This document shows positions 55,834-64,000 of a stretch of 64,000 nt of DNA, in pieces (the stretch's first letter is position 1; every line of letters starts with the position of its first letter). This stretch comes from Pseudomonas sp. v388 (GTDB lineage: Bacteria > Pseudomonadota > Gammaproteobacteria > Pseudomonadales > Pseudomonadaceae). The notes below the pieces were generated by a model. The model did no database searches. It was not told the origin of the DNA and worked only from the letters and a program-made list of their open reading frames with translations. A program made the translations under genes and the position numbers. The stretch spans positions 682,001 through 746,000 of the forward strand of contig NZ_RHQN01000002.1 of the NCBI RefSeq assembly GCF_003935425.1, in the 5' to 3' direction.

Positions 55834-56928
55834 TTACTTGGGCAGCTCGGCGCTGATGCCTTCGACGTAATAGTTCATCGAGGCCAGCTCGGCCTGGGTG
55901 GCCACGGCACCTGCCGGGATTTTCACGTTGCCGGCCTGATCCTTGATCGGGCCGGTAAACGGGTGGAATTCGCCGCTCTCGATGCTGGCCATGATCTTCT
56001 GTGCCTCGGCCTTCACATCGGCGGGCACCACATCGCTGATCGGCAATTGGACCGTGCCTTCTTTCAGGCCCCCCCAGTAATCCTGCGGTTTCCAGGTGTT
56101 GTTCAACACGCCTTCGGCGGCCTGGATGTAATGCGGCCCCCAGTTGTTGACGATGGATGTCAGCACTGCCTTGGGACCGAAGTGCGCCATGTCCGATGCG
56201 TAACCCACCGCGTAGACACCGCGACGCTCGGCGGTCTGGATCGGCGCCGGGCTGTCGGTGTGCTGGAATACCACGTCCACACCCTGATCGATCAGCGCGT
56301 TGGCCGCGTCGGCTTCCTTGCCTGGATCGAACCACGAGTTGACCCACACCACCTTGATCTCGGTGCCGGGGTTGTACTTGTTCAAGGCCAGCTGGATGGC
56401 GTCGATGTCGCGCAGCACTTCCGGGATCGGGAACGAAGCGACGTAACCGATCTTCTTGGTCTTGGTCATCTTCGCGGCAATGTAGCCACCCACATAGCGA
56501 CCTTCATAGGTCCGCGCCAGGTAAGTGCCCATGTTCTTGTCCTGCTTGTAGCCGGTGGCGTGCTCGAACTTGACCTTGGGAAACTGCTTGGCGACTTTCA
56601 ACGTTGGGTTCATGTAGCCGAACGAGGTGCTGAAGATCAGGTCATAGCCGCCCTTGGCCATGTTGCGGATGACCCGCTCGGCGTCCGCGCCTTCCGGTAC
56701 GTTTTCCACGAAGCTGCTGCTGACCTTGTCGCCCAGCGCCGCGACCATCGCCTTGCGGCCTTGCTCGTGCTGATAGGTCCAGCCGTGGTCGCCGATGGGG
56801 CCGATGTAGACAAAGCCCACTTTCAGCGGGTCGGCGGCCAACGCGTGCAGACTGGAAGTCAGCCCGACGACAGCGGCCATGGCGCACAGCAGTTTCTTCA
56901 GCGGACGACGTGGAAGGGTGGAATGCAT
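55834..56928 (-). CDS. BMP-family ABC transporter substrate-binding protein
   Basis: This 364-residue protein has a signal peptide (to about residue 31, ending LHALAADP) and a PnrA/BMP fold, with KVGFVYIGPIGDHGWTY and GYVASFPIPEV. BMP proteins bind purine nucleosides or related bases. It has no permease or ATPase next to it, so it must use an ABC transporter elsewhere. The context with adenine deaminase supports a purine substrate. AGGAG precedes the ATG at 56928. Confidence 0.9.
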   Translation of the reverse strand: MHSTLPRRPLKKLLCAMAAVVGLTSSLHALAADPLKVGFVYIGPIGDHGWTYQHEQGRKAMVAALGDKVSSSFVENVPEGADAERVIRNMAKGGYDLIFSTSFGYMNPTLKVAKQFPKVKFEHATGYKQDKNMGTYLARTYEGRYVGGYIAAKMTKTKKIGYVASFPIPEVLRDIDAIQLALNKYNPGTEIKVVWVNSWFDPGKEADAANALIDQGVDVVFQHTDSPAPIQTAERRGVYAVGYASDMAHFGPKAVLTSIVNNWGPHYIQAAEGVLNNTWKPQDYWGGLKEGTVQLPISDVVPADVKAEAQKIMASIESGEFHPFTGPIKDQAGNVKIPAGAVATQAELASMNYYVEGISAELPK

Positions 56929-57105
56929 CGGGTCAGGCTCCTTGCGGTCTTGTTGGCGTCCGGCAATGGGTGATCCATCGGGCGGGTTCAAGCCAACAAT
57001 GCAAAAAATTGACCAACAGGACAGCTTATGGCGCTTCCGTGGCTGGCGCGCCTGAAGGCATCCAGCCGATGCAGCGCGACGGTGCAGCTGCGAGTGCAGA
57101 CGCCG

Positions 57106-57897
57106 CTAACTGGTGCAGCGCGTGCTGCGTTCGACGATGCACATCGGCGTGCCGGCCACCGGTTCGCGCAGGATCTGCACCTGCACATCGAACACCCGGC
57201 ACACCAGTTCGGCATCCAGCACATCGCCGGGCGCACCGCTGGCGACCAGGCGACCGGCCTGCATCACGGCCAGATGATCGGCGTAGCGGCAAGCCTGGTT
57301 GATGTCATGCAGAACAGTCACTACGGTCTTGCCTTCGGCACTGAGCTGGCGCATCAGGTCCAGCAGCTCGACCTGATGGCTGATGTCCAGGTACGTGGTC
57401 GGCTCGTCGAGCAGCACGATGGCCGCGTCCTGGGCGAGGATCATCGCCAGCCAGGCGCGCTGCCGTTGCCCGCCGGACAGATCGGACAGCGGGCGTTCGG
57501 CCAGGGTGTCCAGTTCCATGCGTTGCAGGGCCTGATCGACACAGGTTCGGTCCGCACCGCTCAAGCGTCCCCACAGGCTGTTGTGCGGGCTGCGACCGTA
57601 GGCGACCAACTGGCGCACAGTCACGCCTTCCGGAATCGGCAACACCTGCGGCAGAAACGCGACCTTGCATGCCAGTTCACGGGCCGAGAGCCGGGCGTAA
57701 GGCTTTTCGTCCAGCGTCAGGCTGCCGGCCTGAGGGATGAGAATGCGTGCGAAGGTCTTGAGCAGGGTCGACTTGCCGCAGCCGTTGGGGCCGATCAGCG
57801 CGGTGACTTTGCCGGGCGGCGGGCTGAACGAAAGGTCTTGCACGATGCGGGTTGCGCCGTAGCCGATGTCGAGGTGCCGTGCCTGAAGAATGCTCAT
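57106..57897 (-). CDS. fecE: Iron-dicitrate-type ABC transporter ATP-binding protein (FecE)
   Basis: This 263-residue ATPase has Walker A GPNGCGKST, signature LSGGQRQRAWLA, and Walker B AIVLLDEPTTYLD. It belongs to the FecE/FepC group that powers siderophore uptake. It is the last gene of a four-gene set in the order fecB, fecC, fecD, fecE, with five bases between fecD and fecE. Confidence 0.92.
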   Translation of the reverse strand: MSILQARHLDIGYGATRIVQDLSFSPPPGKVTALIGPNGCGKSTLLKTFARILIPQAGSLTLDEKPYARLSARELACKVAFLPQVLPIPEGVTVRQLVAYGRSPHNSLWGRLSGADRTCVDQALQRMELDTLAERPLSDLSGGQRQRAWLAMILAQDAAIVLLDEPTTYLDISHQVELLDLMRQLSAEGKTVVTVLHDINQACRYADHLAVMQAGRLVASGAPGDVLDAELVCRVFDVQVQILREPVAGTPMCIVERSTRCTS

Positions 57898-57901
57898 GGG
57901 T

Positions 57902-58870
57902 TCAACCTTTGAATCGGGCCAGCAGCCACAGGAAATACGGCGCGCCGATCACCGCCGTGAGGATGCCGGCGGGGATTTCGCTCGGTGCGATCAGCGTGCG
58001 GCCCAGCGTATCGGCAAGGACCAGCAGCAGCGCGCCCACCAGCATCGAGGCCGGGAGCAGATATTGATGATGTCCGCCCACCAGACGGCGGGCCATGTGC
58101 GGCGCGACCAGCCCGACAAAACCCACCGGCCCGATGATCCCGACCCCCAGGCTGGTCAGCAGCACGGCGCAGGTCATCGCCAGCCACCGCACGCGCACAA
58201 GGCCGGTGCCCAGCGTCTGCGCGGCTTCGTCGCCCAGGCCGATCAGGTTCAACGGTTTGGCCAGCAGCAGTCCGGCCGGAATCAACAGTACGAAAGGCAG
58301 CATCAGCAGCACATGGTGCCAGTTACGGCTCCACAAGCTGCCGGTCAGCGCAAGCAATGCGGTATTGATATCCAGCGGGTTGGACAGGATCAGGAACTCG
58401 GTGATGCTCGACAGCGTGACTGCAATCGCCACGCCCGACAGCGCGAAACGCACCCCGGAAAACTGCACGCCGCTGTTGTACAACGCCAGCAGCAAGGCAC
58501 CCGCCGCACCGCCCAGGCACGCCACCAACGGCAACCACACCACCGGCAGTTGCGGCAGGCCAATGATGGCGAGGGTCAACGCAAGCCCTGCGCCCTGAGT
58601 GACGCCGAGAATTTCTGGCGAGGCCAGCGGATTGCGAATCACGCCCTGGACGATGGCTCCCGCCAGGCCGAACGCGGCACCGGTCACGATGGCGATCAGG
58701 CCGCGGGGCAGGCGGTGATTCCAGACGTCGAAGTCCTTGCTGTCGTGGGCGATCAAATGATCGAGCACCGCGCCCGGTGTCAGCCACACGGTGCCGGCAC
58801 TCAGGCTCAGCCATATCGCGAGCAACAACAGCCCAAGCAGGATCAGCAATCTTGGTCCGGCCCGGCTCAT
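57902..58870 (-). CDS. fecD: Iron-dicitrate-type permease (FecD)
   Basis: This 322-residue permease has about nine hydrophobic helices and the FecCD family motif IIGPVGFVGLVAPHMAR. The start was set at the ATG 58868-58870, which overlaps the fecC stop (ATGA). The longer frame to 59671 would lie within fecC and was rejected. It pairs with FecC to form the channel. Confidence 0.92.
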   Translation of the reverse strand: MSRAGPRLLILLGLLLLAIWLSLSAGTVWLTPGAVLDHLIAHDSKDFDVWNHRLPRGLIAIVTGAAFGLAGAIVQGVIRNPLASPEILGVTQGAGLALTLAIIGLPQLPVVWLPLVACLGGAAGALLLALYNSGVQFSGVRFALSGVAIAVTLSSITEFLILSNPLDINTALLALTGSLWSRNWHHVLLMLPFVLLIPAGLLLAKPLNLIGLGDEAAQTLGTGLVRVRWLAMTCAVLLTSLGVGIIGPVGFVGLVAPHMARRLVGGHHQYLLPASMLVGALLLVLADTLGRTLIAPSEIPAGILTAVIGAPYFLWLLARFKG

Positions 58871-59856
58871 AGCGCACGCCTGGCAAGAAACAGGAAGAAC
58901 GGCGCGCCGATCAACGCAGTAACGACGCCGGCCGGGGTTTCCACCGGGAACGCCACGGCGCGGCTGATCAGGTCTGCCGCCAGCACGATGGCCGCGCCCA
59001 GCCCGGCGCTGACCGGGATCAACCAGCGGTAATCGTTGCCCAGCCATTGCCGGGCGATATTGGGTGCAATCAGACCGACGAAACCGATTGGCCCTACTGC
59101 GCAAACGCTGGCACCGACCAGCAGCAGGCTGACGACGAATACCAGCAGCCTTAGCGGGCCGATTCGCACGCCCAGGGAACGGGCGGCGTCTTCGCCGAGG
59201 TTGACCAGGTTCAGGCGTGGCGCGCAGGCCATGGCAAGAACGACGCCGATCAAGGTGCAAGGCCATAACAGCTGCAACTGGCTGGCGCCGACATTGGCGA
59301 GCGATCCGGCCAGCCAGTTGAGCACACTCTGTGCCTGGGCTTCGACGAGGATAACGGTCAGCCGGGTCAGCGCCGCACACAGGGCTGCCACCGCGACGCC
59401 CGCCAGCACCAGCCGACCTTGCGCGGCGACCGGCGACCATGCACCGCCGAGGCTGAATACCGTGATCCAGGCGAGCGCGCCACCCAGACAGGTCATCAGC
59501 AGCGCGCCGCCGGGGAAAGGCAACGCAACCAGCCCGGTGGAAAACAGCGCCAGGCCCAGCGCTGCGCCGGCAGTCACCCCAAACAGGGAAGGGGACGCCA
59601 GCCGGTTGCGGGTAATGCCTTGCATCAAGGCGCCGGCCACGCCGAGGCAGGCGCCGACCAGTGCCGCACACAGCGCACGAGGGACGCGCAATTGCGCTAC
59701 CACATAAGCGATGTTGCTACCGCCCCGGCCTTGGGCGACCAGTCCGTTCCACGCGTCGCTGCGGGTGATGTCGAACGGCGACAAGGCAAACAGCGATACC
59801 CAGAACAATCCCAGGCATGTCGCGGCGATTACGCCGGCCAACAACCAGCGGCGCAT
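58867..59856 (-). CDS. fecC: Iron-dicitrate-type permease (FecC)
   Basis: This 329-residue permease has about nine hydrophobic helices with the FecCD motif CAVGPIGFVGLIAPNIAR. Its ATG directly follows the fecB stop codon, and its stop overlaps the start of fecD. It forms the membrane channel together with FecD. Confidence 0.92.
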   Translation of the reverse strand: MRRWLLAGVIAATCLGLFWVSLFALSPFDITRSDAWNGLVAQGRGGSNIAYVVAQLRVPRALCAALVGACLGVAGALMQGITRNRLASPSLFGVTAGAALGLALFSTGLVALPFPGGALLMTCLGGALAWITVFSLGGAWSPVAAQGRLVLAGVAVAALCAALTRLTVILVEAQAQSVLNWLAGSLANVGASQLQLLWPCTLIGVVLAMACAPRLNLVNLGEDAARSLGVRIGPLRLLVFVVSLLLVGASVCAVGPIGFVGLIAPNIARQWLGNDYRWLIPVSAGLGAAIVLAADLISRAVAFPVETPAGVVTALIGAPFFLFLARRAL

Positions 59857-60777
59857 TTACGGGTTCAGCACGGCCTTGCCGCCTTTAAGGACGGCAAGGG
59901 CATCTTCGGCGATCTGTTCGGAGGCCATGATTCCGCGATTGCGCGCCCAGCTGTCACCGTCGACTTCCGCGACCTGCTTGTTGCGCACCGCACCAAGTAC
60001 CTGCCACAGCGGCTGTTTGCTCCAGCTGTCCACCAGGCTTGGACGGCGGTAGTGACCGACCAGCAACCAGGCCGGGTCCAGCGCCAGCAATTGTTCGAGG
60101 CTGACGAATTCGGTAGGCGCAGCGTTCTTGCGCACTTGCGGAGTCTGTAAACCGATGGCCTGCAAGACACTGCCCGCGTAAGAGTGCGGACCGTGTACCG
60201 AGAAGCTGTCTTCCCGGGCCACGCCGAACAGCACTTTCGCACCGGTCGGAATCTGCGTGGCGATCTGCTGGAGATGGGCCTTGTTCTCCGCGATTCTTGC
60301 CTGCATCTGCGGGCCTTTGCCTAGCGCGGTGCCGATCAGCTCGGCGGATTTCAGGCTGCCCTGATAATCCTCGCCGCGGGACGGCAACATCAAGGTGGGC
60401 GCCAGGCTGGACAGGTCGTTGTACAGCGCCTGATGGCGACCGAGATCGGCGATGATCAGGTCGGGCTTGAGGCGGGCGATCACTTCAATGTTGGGTTGCG
60501 AACGCAGGCCTACCGATTGCCACTCGCCGATGGCCTTGCGGGCCCGGGGCAGAACGCGGTTGGCATCGCCGTCGTCCGCAGCGCCCACCGGCGTGACACC
60601 CACCGAGGCCAGGCTGTCGAGAAACGAGAACTCCAGCACCACGACGCGCTTGGGAGTGTCCGGCAGGTGAACCTTGTGTTGGCCGTCGTCGATGTCGATG
60701 GGGGCTGCCTGAAGCGCGCCGACCGAGAGCGTCAACACAGTGCCGGCCAGCAGTTGCAGAAGTCGTGATTTGCGCAT
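59857..60777 (-). CDS. fecB: Iron-dicitrate-type periplasmic binding protein (FecB)
   Basis: This 306-residue protein has a signal peptide (MRKSRLLQLLAG to about residue 24). It matches E. coli FecB in several places, with RVVVLEFSFLDSLASVGV, WQSVGLRSQPNIE, KPDLIIADLGRH and LLVGHYR. It should bind Fe(III)-dicitrate or a related chelate in the periplasm. AAGGGG lies ten bases before the ATG at 60777; a longer frame to 60873 is discarded. No fecA receptor or fecIR regulator is adjacent. Confidence 0.92.
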   Translation of the reverse strand: MRKSRLLQLLAGTVLTLSVGALQAAPIDIDDGQHKVHLPDTPKRVVVLEFSFLDSLASVGVTPVGAADDGDANRVLPRARKAIGEWQSVGLRSQPNIEVIARLKPDLIIADLGRHQALYNDLSSLAPTLMLPSRGEDYQGSLKSAELIGTALGKGPQMQARIAENKAHLQQIATQIPTGAKVLFGVAREDSFSVHGPHSYAGSVLQAIGLQTPQVRKNAAPTEFVSLEQLLALDPAWLLVGHYRRPSLVDSWSKQPLWQVLGAVRNKQVAEVDGDSWARNRGIMASEQIAEDALAVLKGGKAVLNP

Positions 60778-61013
60778 GACTGATTTACCCCTTTCCTTGC
60801 AGCGAACCGTCGCGCCAGACAGGCCGCGAATAAAAACGGCGGGCACTATTTCACATCGGGCCGGCAGGATCAAAAGTCATTTGCAGCTGGGTGCGGTTCT
60901 CATCCCGGCAGTTCGTTGAAACCTTTTGTGACAACCCGCACTCTCAACCACTTCATTGACTAATGCCTGTGAAGGCGTCGCGCGACGATCCGTCGCACTG
61001 GCTCGGGAGTGAA

Positions 61014-62105
61014 ATGGGCTCACTGTTAAAGCAAGAAGCGTTTCTGGTCCTGGCGATCCTGGCGACCTGCGTGGCGTATCCGCTGGAACATGTGCTGCTG
61101 GGAAGCGGGCAGGTGGTCGCGTTGATCGCAGGTCTGGTGCTGGTCGGTTTCATCGTCTGCGCCTCGATGCGCGTCGCGCACCATGCCGAAGTCCTGGCCG
61201 AGAAAGTCGGCGACCCCTACGGCACGATGATCCTCACGCTGTCCGCCGTGCTGGTGGAAGTGGTGATCCTGGCGATCATGATGAGCAACGAACCGTCGCC
61301 GACGCTGGTGCGTGACACCATCTATTCGGCGGTAATGCTGGACATCAACGGCATCCTCGGCCTGGCAGCGCTGATGGGCGGCCTCAAGCATGGCGAACAG
61401 GCGTACAACGACGATTCGGCGCGCACCTACAGCGTGATGATCCTGACCGCCATGGGCGTGTCGATGGTGGTGCCGGAGTTCATTCCCAGCGCGGACTGGA
61501 AGCTGTATTCGGCGTTCACCATTGGTGCGATGGTGGTGCTTTACACCTTGTTCCTGCGCATGCAGGTCGGGCCGCACAGTTACTTTTTCAGCTATAGCTA
61601 CCCGGAAAAGAAAAAGCGCCAGGAACCGGCCGACGCCCCGAGCGAGCCTGCCAACCTGACGCTTTCCATCGGTACCCTGGTGCTCGGCGTGGTGGTGATC
61701 GGTGCGCTGGCGGAAGTGATGTCCAAGACAGTCGATCTGGGTCTGGAAGGCACCGGCGCGCCGCCGGTGATGACGGCGATTCTGGTGGCGGCGATTTCGG
61801 CGGCACCGGAAATTCTCACGGCACTGCGCGCTGCGTTGGCCAATCGCATGCAGTCGGTGGTCAACATCGCGTTGGGCGCATCGCTGTCGACGGTGATCCT
61901 GACCGTGCCGGTCATGGAAGCCATGGCGCTGTACAGCGGCCAGCCGTTCCAGATGGCAATGACCCCGGTGCAGACGGTGATGATCGTGATCACGTTGCTG
62001 GTCAGCGCCATCAACCTCAACGACGGCCAGACCAACGCCATCGAAGGCATGACCCACTTCGTGCTGTTCGCTACCTTTATCATGCTGTCGTGTCTGGGTT
62101 TGTAG
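61014..62105 (+). CDS. chaA: Calcium/cation:proton exchanger (ChaA-like)
   Basis: This 363-residue inner-membrane protein has eleven or so helices in two halves. Each half has the acidic alpha-repeat motif of the CaCA superfamily (SAVLVEVVILAIMM, and AAISAAPEILTALRA). ChaA exchanges Ca2+ or Na+ for protons at alkaline pH. A lysine-rich loop (PEKKKRQEPADAPSEP) separates the halves. I chose the ATG at 61014 with GGGAG upstream; an ATG at 60963 would add 17 residues. Confidence 0.87.
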   Translation: MGSLLKQEAFLVLAILATCVAYPLEHVLLGSGQVVALIAGLVLVGFIVCASMRVAHHAEVLAEKVGDPYGTMILTLSAVLVEVVILAIMMSNEPSPTLVRDTIYSAVMLDINGILGLAALMGGLKHGEQAYNDDSARTYSVMILTAMGVSMVVPEFIPSADWKLYSAFTIGAMVVLYTLFLRMQVGPHSYFFSYSYPEKKKRQEPADAPSEPANLTLSIGTLVLGVVVIGALAEVMSKTVDLGLEGTGAPPVMTAILVAAISAAPEILTALRAALANRMQSVVNIALGASLSTVILTVPVMEAMALYSGQPFQMAMTPVQTVMIVITLLVSAINLNDGQTNAIEGMTHFVLFATFIMLSCLGL

Positions 62106-62131
62106 ATACCGTCGCGACGATGATCAATTTT

Positions 62132-63985
62132 TCAAAAGTTGTTCAGTGGTCGGATGTCCAGCGCTTTCCACAAATCGGCATCATCTTGCTGTGCCGTCAG
62201 TAGCCACAGCCCGTCATGCTCAACCATCTGTTCGGCCGGCAGCGCCAGCAGTTCCGCCAGCCTCAATCGGCTGACCCGACCTTGGTCCTCGTTGTCCCGT
62301 GGCTCCCAATCCTCTTCGAACGTGCGCACGTGCAACCGCTCGTTGTCGAACGCTTCGAACAGCGGCATGTTGCCCAGCGGATGAGGATAGGTACGCAGCG
62401 TGCGGTCCTGGACGTCCAGCAACAGCAGTTCCCAACTGCGCTGCATGTCGGCGTGCATGCGGGTCAGTGCCAGGTAACGGCCGTCCGCAGACCAGATCAT
62501 CGACGGCGCCAGCCCTTTGAGCGCACAGCCCGAAGCTGTCAGTAAATGCCCGCCCAAACGGCCCGAACTGCCGCGCAGCCAGCTGTCGGCGTACTCGGTT
62601 TCGCTGCCGAACAGCCAGGCGGCGTCGTTGCCGCTTGGTGCGGGCTGGATGAAGTCGCCATCGGCATTGGCCACCTGCGGCACTGTTACGCGCCGCCACT
62701 TTGGTCGCAGGCGCAGCTCGCCGGATTCAATCGCCAGCTCCTTCGCCTCGTAGTACGGCTTTGAGTCTTCACGATGCTCGCAGAAGCCAGCCGCCACTTC
62801 GGCGGGCGGTACCTGCTGGTTAAGGCGCTGTAGCGGTGAGGTCGGCCGGTTTTTGCTCAAGCGGCCGAGCACTGTCGCCACGCTCAGTCTGCCCGCCTGG
62901 AAATCCAGCAGCCGCACGACTTGCATGGGCGGTCCGTCCAGCAGGCAACGGCGCTCGCTATCGGCAACCACCACATGGTTGGCCACTGCCGGAGACGGCG
63001 TGAATGGAATGAGCGCCAGATACCTTCGGCAGTCCGACACGCGATGATCCATCAGCCACAGACCCGGCAGCGCCCAGTCGCCGATCATGCAGATGAAGCC
63101 GCCAAGGCCCTCGGCGTTGTCTCGTTGCCAGATCAGTCGGGCGCGGACCGCGTTCAGCAACATCTCGGTTTCGATCTGCGTGCTGCCGCGTTCGCCGCTG
63201 CCCGCGAGCGGCACCATCAATTGTGTGCGTGTCAGCGGCCGACTCGCAGTCAGCATGCGGCCTTGAGCGTCATGGCCGATCTGGGTTTCGGTGTCGCTGT
63301 GAACACTTTGCAGCCCGTAGCCATACGTGCCGCGATCCGGCTTGGGATAGTCGAGATAGCCCGTAATTCGTACATATTGATCATCCAGGCTCAGCGGCTC
63401 GCTCCAGTTCAGCGATGGCTCGTTGTCTGTCTTGACCCAAGGCTCGGGCAAGCCCGTCCAGCCGCTGCCCGCTTCCCAGTACCAATAACTCAAAAGCTGT
63501 TCGCCAGCCTTCCGCGCCCAGACACACAAGGCGTTGCCATCGGCGCGCCAGATCGGCGGCCAGGTGACGTAGAACTGCAGCGCAGTGTCCTCACCGTCGA
63601 GGCTCAGTTGGTAGTAGGGGTAGCGCAGCGCATTGGTGGGCTGCTCCAGATTGCGCAGGCTTTCCGGCACTGAAAGCCGACCTTCAACCTTGTGTCGACC
63701 TGTGGGGGCAGGGTATTCGCAGCGTGCGCCGGTCATGTCCGACAGCCATTCGCTTGGTTCGATCCAGATATCGGCGATGGGAACCAGCTTCACCGCCGTG
63801 GTGGATTCGAGCAATTCCTTCAGCTCGATCTCGTAGGTGCCGTTGTCCACCAGCGGGCTGCACCGACCGATCAGGTGTGTCTCGGTGAATTGGTCCAGCT
63901 CCCAGAACAGTTCCGTGTTGCAGTGATAAATCTGCTTCAGCTCACGGTCGAGGATCAACAAACCCCAATGGTTGCGCGACGGCAT
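62132..63985 (-). CDS. Large protein of unknown family, possibly truncated at the window edge
   Basis: The 617 residues visible show no signal peptide or membrane segment. The frame stays open upstream of the ATG at 63985 to the window edge, so the start may be elsewhere. Repeats of a Trp/Asp-type pattern, such as SMIWSADGRYLALTRM and a later LLLLDVQDRTLRTY, suggest a beta-propeller. It could be a binding or scaffold protein. The stop is 27 bp from the convergent chaA stop. Confidence 0.7.
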   Translation of the reverse strand: MPSRNHWGLLILDRELKQIYHCNTELFWELDQFTETHLIGRCSPLVDNGTYEIELKELLESTTAVKLVPIADIWIEPSEWLSDMTGARCEYPAPTGRHKVEGRLSVPESLRNLEQPTNALRYPYYQLSLDGEDTALQFYVTWPPIWRADGNALCVWARKAGEQLLSYWYWEAGSGWTGLPEPWVKTDNEPSLNWSEPLSLDDQYVRITGYLDYPKPDRGTYGYGLQSVHSDTETQIGHDAQGRMLTASRPLTRTQLMVPLAGSGERGSTQIETEMLLNAVRARLIWQRDNAEGLGGFICMIGDWALPGLWLMDHRVSDCRRYLALIPFTPSPAVANHVVVADSERRCLLDGPPMQVVRLLDFQAGRLSVATVLGRLSKNRPTSPLQRLNQQVPPAEVAAGFCEHREDSKPYYEAKELAIESGELRLRPKWRRVTVPQVANADGDFIQPAPSGNDAAWLFGSETEYADSWLRGSSGRLGGHLLTASGCALKGLAPSMIWSADGRYLALTRMHADMQRSWELLLLDVQDRTLRTYPHPLGNMPLFEAFDNERLHVRTFEEDWEPRDNEDQGRVSRLRLAELLALPAEQMVEHDGLWLLTAQQDDADLWKALDIRPLNNF

Positions 63986-64000
63986 CGCTGCAGCGAAATA

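Noticed and set aside
57902-59671. Extended fecD frame of 589 codons
   Set aside because: The first 267 codons are an out-of-frame shadow of fecC; the ATGA overlap at 58867-58870 gives the true start.
60869-60884. Possible Fur box upstream of fecB
   Set aside because: One half (GCAAATGA on the minus strand) resembles Pseudomonas Fur sites but the other half does not; about half of the 19 positions match.

Overview
The window is high-GC chromosomal DNA from a Pseudomonas, most likely of the P. fluorescens group. The evidence is gene content and order: retS-purD-purH-fis-dusB, prmA, accC-accB-aroQ-dsbD, speA-yciH-Nudix-DUF2333, gcbA and cueR-copA are blocks I recognise from Pseudomonas chromosomes. 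It holds Pseudomonas-type REP palindromes and shows no tRNA, rRNA, CRISPR array, prophage or insertion sequence. The body is core metabolism and regulation, with several accessory modules set between core blocks.

Layout. 1-3.8 kb: the end of an unknown gene, a MarC-family membrane protein and the RetS hybrid sensor. 3.9-8.5 kb: purine synthesis genes purD and purH, then the dusB-fis operon. A terminator-like hairpin sits about 40 nt before dusB, and a strong terminator sits about 33 nt before purH. 8.7-15.3 kb: a zinc-ribbon membrane protein, prmA, accC, accB, aroQ and dsbD. 15.5-25.2 kb: a 118-bp tandem REP array, then an envelope-defence block of penicillin-binding protein 1C, a small membrane protein and a thioester alpha-2-macroglobulin, followed by a DinF-type MATE pump. 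25.1-34.7 kb: the core genes speA, yciH, a Nudix hydrolase and a DUF2333 gene, bracketed by an orphan VgrG and a small hcp module, followed by the diguanylate cyclase gcbA. 34.8-45.7 kb: two DUF4136 lipoproteins, cmoM-mazG, a fatty-acid set (MaoC hydratase, two-domain FabG, thiolase), a DUF726-like hydrolase, an SBF transporter with a divergent AraC regulator, and a RIO kinase. 45.8-49.2 kb: a copper module (cueR, copA, a periplasmic protein, copZ) with two matching CueR operators. 49.3-57 kb: a Bcr/CflA pump, an oxidoreductase with a divergent LysR regulator, an ArsR regulator, an adenine-deaminase-type enzyme, an Fe(II)/2-oxoglutarate oxygenase and a BMP-type binding protein. 57.1-64 kb: a complete fecBCDE-like iron ABC transporter, a ChaA-like cation exchanger and an unrecognised 617-residue protein that may continue past the window.

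How the parts may work together. RetS and GcbA both act on the motile-to-sessile switch. CueR should switch on CopA (export) and CopZ (chaperone) together. PBP1C and the alpha-2-macroglobulin are a known pair for wall repair and protease trapping. The most unusual signals are regulatory or structural: the putative attenuator leader of dusB-fis, the terminator just upstream of purH, a folded 110-nt spacer between purH and purD, the 118-bp REP array, the VgrG gene whose end overlaps dinF by 99 bp, and the hcp module with its unrecognised companions. Nothing here can be declared a new system from sequence alone.
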